Origin: an uncultured Acidimicrobiales bacterium
Lineage (GTDB): Bacteria > Actinomycetota > Acidimicrobiia > Acidimicrobiales > Hopanoidiivorantaceae
Direction of reading: 5' to 3'
Assembly (NCBI GenBank): GCA_958295755.1
Contig: OY282367.1
Location: 1,492,022 to 1,556,021, forward strand
Length of the DNA stretch: 64,000 nt
The notes beneath the pieces are model-generated. The model ran no database searches. It saw only the letters and a list, made by a program, of their open reading frames with translations, and had not been told where the DNA came from. This document shows, piece after piece, positions 62,459 through 64,000 of this stretch. The number at the start of each line of letters is the position of its first letter. Within the stretch, counting starts at the first letter, position 1. The position numbers were made by a program, and so were the translations under genes.

Positions 62459-63289
62459 CTATGCAATAAGTCGCAAAGTGTCGCCCCGCTGTAGCCAGTT
62501 ATCGCTCAGATATTCACAAGCCGTATCTATGGCGTGAAGCGTGTAGGCATGGCGAGGCAACGGCGAATAGTTGTGCTCGCTGTAGTGCGGCATTTGGCCG
62601 TGCATCACCACCAATGTCCCCCTCGGCACTTCCACCGGCACAAATGCATCTCTGTCGTAGGGAGATTCATCTAGCACATCGGTAACAGTGCCAGCCCCTT
62701 CCAGCCGAAAACGTGTCTTAGGCGGCTGGCGATGCCCGCCAGGCTGCACCCAGAGACAGCCGTTCTCACAAGTAGCGTCATCTACGGCAAACCATAAAGC
62801 GCATACGCTCTGAGGTTCTGTCCACAAGAAACTATGGTCGCAGTGCGGCACCACCTCACCACCCAAACCTGGCGACTTGAAGATATACATTGACTGGATA
62901 AACGCCGGCTTCTCATAGCCAAGCTCCTCCAGTAGCCCTATCAGCTCTGGAGTGTAAGAAAATCTCTCAAACACAGGATCCAAATCGTGCAAAGCATGGC
63001 CGATCTTATTGACCGCAGGCACTTCTCCCTCACCAAGTTTGCCAATGTCAACTCCGTTCTCCAAGAAGCACCGCACGGCATAAGCAGAAGTCAAAAAATA
63101 TTCGTCTTGAGCGTGCGATTGCTCCGTGGTAGAAAACACAGAAATGTCGCCCCCAAAGTCAAACTCCTCAACAATAGCCTCCGCCCGCCCCCGCACAGCC
63201 AAACACTGCGCCTCCTCAACAAACCCCTCCAACACAAGATACCCGTGCTCCAAGTAGTCGGCGATCTGCTTCATCGCGATCTGGTTCAT
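62459..63289 (-). CDS. Phytanoyl-CoA dioxygenase (PhyH) family protein
   Basis: 276-residue Fe(II)/2-oxoglutarate-type oxygenase. The metal-binding H-x-D is in VVPHCDHSFLWTEP, with the distal His and Arg in HYSEHNYSPLPRHAYTLHAI. FIQSMYIFKSPGLGG precedes the motif, as in the family. The substrate is unknown. ATG 63289 is 9 bp from the permease stop upstream. Confidence 0.85.
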   Translation of the reverse strand: MNQIAMKQIADYLEHGYLVLEGFVEEAQCLAVRGRAEAIVEEFDFGGDISVFSTTEQSHAQDEYFLTSAYAVRCFLENGVDIGKLGEGEVPAVNKIGHALHDLDPVFERFSYTPELIGLLEELGYEKPAFIQSMYIFKSPGLGGEVVPHCDHSFLWTEPQSVCALWFAVDDATCENGCLWVQPGGHRQPPKTRFRLEGAGTVTDVLDESPYDRDAFVPVEVPRGTLVVMHGQMPHYSEHNYSPLPRHAYTLHAIDTACEYLSDNWLQRGDTLRLIA

Positions 63290-63298
63290 CGCAAAACC

Positions 63299-64000
63299 TT
63301 ACTGTTGTCCTCGGCGATACCGCATCCCGTCGGCTGCTGGTGCTCTCAGCCTCGTAGCAAAGATGACCAATACCAACAGCACCGTAACGTGTGGCACCAC
63401 ATCTGGTAGCTCTTTGGGAACATTGTCGGTGAAAATATACCAGACGAACAGAGCCACAGCCAAAAGGCCATACACCTGGCTCACATGAATCACGGCAAAC
63501 CGTTCGCGCCATCCTTTACGCACGCGTATATCTACGCCTGTGCTACCTATGGGTATTTCACTGTGCGATCGCCAATGTCGAGATACGGGATCGTTAAAAA
63601 TGGCGCGCAGAGCCAGCAAGATGAGCACCATAGCAAACAGCAACAGCATCGCATGAGCAGCGGCTTCATCTCTAAGCAGTAGCGTCTCAATTACTCCAAA
63701 TAAGAAAGAGCCAATTGCCATGCCCACCGGTTTCCAGTTACCGAAGATGACAGTGGCCAAGCCAATGAAACCGCGCCCGTTGGTCTGATTCTCACGGTAA
63801 ATACCAGTGAGCTCAATAGCCAAAAATGCTCCGCCAAAACCTGCCAAAGCTCCCGATATAGTCACGGCAATGTACTTGTAGCGATATACATCCACACCTA
63901 GGCTGTCGGCTGCCACTGGATGTTCTCCGCAGCTACGCAATCGCAATCCGAAAGATGTTCGCCAAAGCAATATCACCGACAGCGGTATTAGCGCATAGGC
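63299..64000 (-). CDS. ABC transporter permease, simple sugar/nucleoside type, truncated by window edge
   Basis: The C-terminal 233 residues of a BPD_transp_2 permease; the frame runs off the right edge. PLSVILLWRTSFGLRLRSCG, then EHPVAADSLGVDV, is the conserved cytoplasmic loop. AGFGGAFLAIELTGIYRENQ and GRGFIGLATVIFGNWKPVGM are typical of the guanosine/ribose-like permeases with BmpA-type binding proteins. The last 60 residues add a helix pair (LLAVALFVWYIFTDNVP, VTVLLVLVIFATRL). The other transporter parts lie outside the window. Confidence 0.82.
   Translation of the reverse strand, partial: AYALIPLSVILLWRTSFGLRLRSCGEHPVAADSLGVDVYRYKYIAVTISGALAGFGGAFLAIELTGIYRENQTNGRGFIGLATVIFGNWKPVGMAIGSFLFGVIETLLLRDEAAAHAMLLLFAMVLILLALRAIFNDPVSRHWRSHSEIPIGSTGVDIRVRKGWRERFAVIHVSQVYGLLAVALFVWYIFTDNVPKELPDVVPHVTVLLVLVIFATRLRAPAADGMRYRRGQQ

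Noticed and set aside
1..64000. tRNA or rRNA genes, IS elements, phage genes, integrase or attachment sites
   Set aside because: None was recognised on reading the gaps. All intergenic regions are short or explained by repeats and gene fragments; tRNAscan and IS searches were not possible.

Overview
The window looks like a chromosomal segment of an actinobacterium, most likely an Acidimicrobiia-type lineage (inference). The signs are an F420-type luciferase-like oxidoreductase, an actinobacterial-type inositol-3-phosphate synthase, coproporphyrin-route haem genes (ferrochelatase plus HemQ), two actinobacterial-style Tad loci with TadZ-like proteins carrying non-canonical P-loops, and a BTAD/SARP-type regulator beside one Tad locus. 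No rRNA, tRNA, phage, IS element or CRISPR array was seen.

Layout. 1-4.7 kb: the truncated 5' end of an acyl-CoA carboxylase beta subunit, two luciferase-like monooxygenases, an aldo/keto reductase and a Gfo/Idh/MocA dehydrogenase. 4.7-8.4 kb (minus strand): ilvD, then a short SelW-like (Rdx) gene with an in-frame UGA at the second position of its CxxC motif, then a GH13 glycosidase whose start overlaps the Rdx stop. 8.4-17.2 kb (minus): a complete-looking Tad/Flp pilus locus (SAF/CpaB, TadZ, TadA, TadB, TadC, Flp pilin, TadE, TadF-like, TadG-like, BTAD regulator). 17.3-18.0 kb: a methyltransferase. 18.2-31.6 kb: an accessory region with four large RCC1-repeat lipoproteins, a Fic protein, and two tandem MNT/HEPN toxin-antitoxin pairs. 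Decayed fragments of the neighbouring fic and topoisomerase B genes lie between the RCC1 genes. 31.7-38.0 kb (minus): ferrochelatase, then type IIA topoisomerase A and B subunits. 38.1-47.4 kb: crotonase, NfuA-like Fe-S carrier, dxs, a PAP2 membrane phosphatase, a flippase-like membrane protein, the TldD/TldE protease pair and UppP. 47.4-53.3 kb (minus): a second Tad locus without pilin genes. 53.6-64 kb: inositol-3-phosphate synthase, a LysR regulator with a palindromic operator, a membrane protein, a lipoate cluster (lpd, E2, fused LipB-LipA), HemQ, a small membrane protein, a PhyH dioxygenase and a truncated ABC permease.

How the genes fit together. The lpd/E2/LipB-LipA cluster supplies a 2-oxoacid dehydrogenase with its E2, its E3 and the enzymes that attach lipoate. 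Ferrochelatase and HemQ, about 23 kb apart, are two steps of the coproporphyrin route to haem. Dxs and UppP belong to isoprenoid and undecaprenyl-phosphate metabolism. Inositol-3-phosphate synthase and the PAP2 protein may both serve inositol lipid chemistry (inference).

Most notable points: (1) the SelW-like gene with a UGA codon and a bSECIS-like hairpin, missed as a gene by conventional ORF calling; (2) the RCC1 lipoprotein cluster, with 12-14 repeats per protein, a duplicated promoter/operator, a C9 tract at one start, and pieces of flanking genes caught in the duplications; (3) short tandem repeats, mostly 12-21 bp, at gene edges and in linkers across the whole window.
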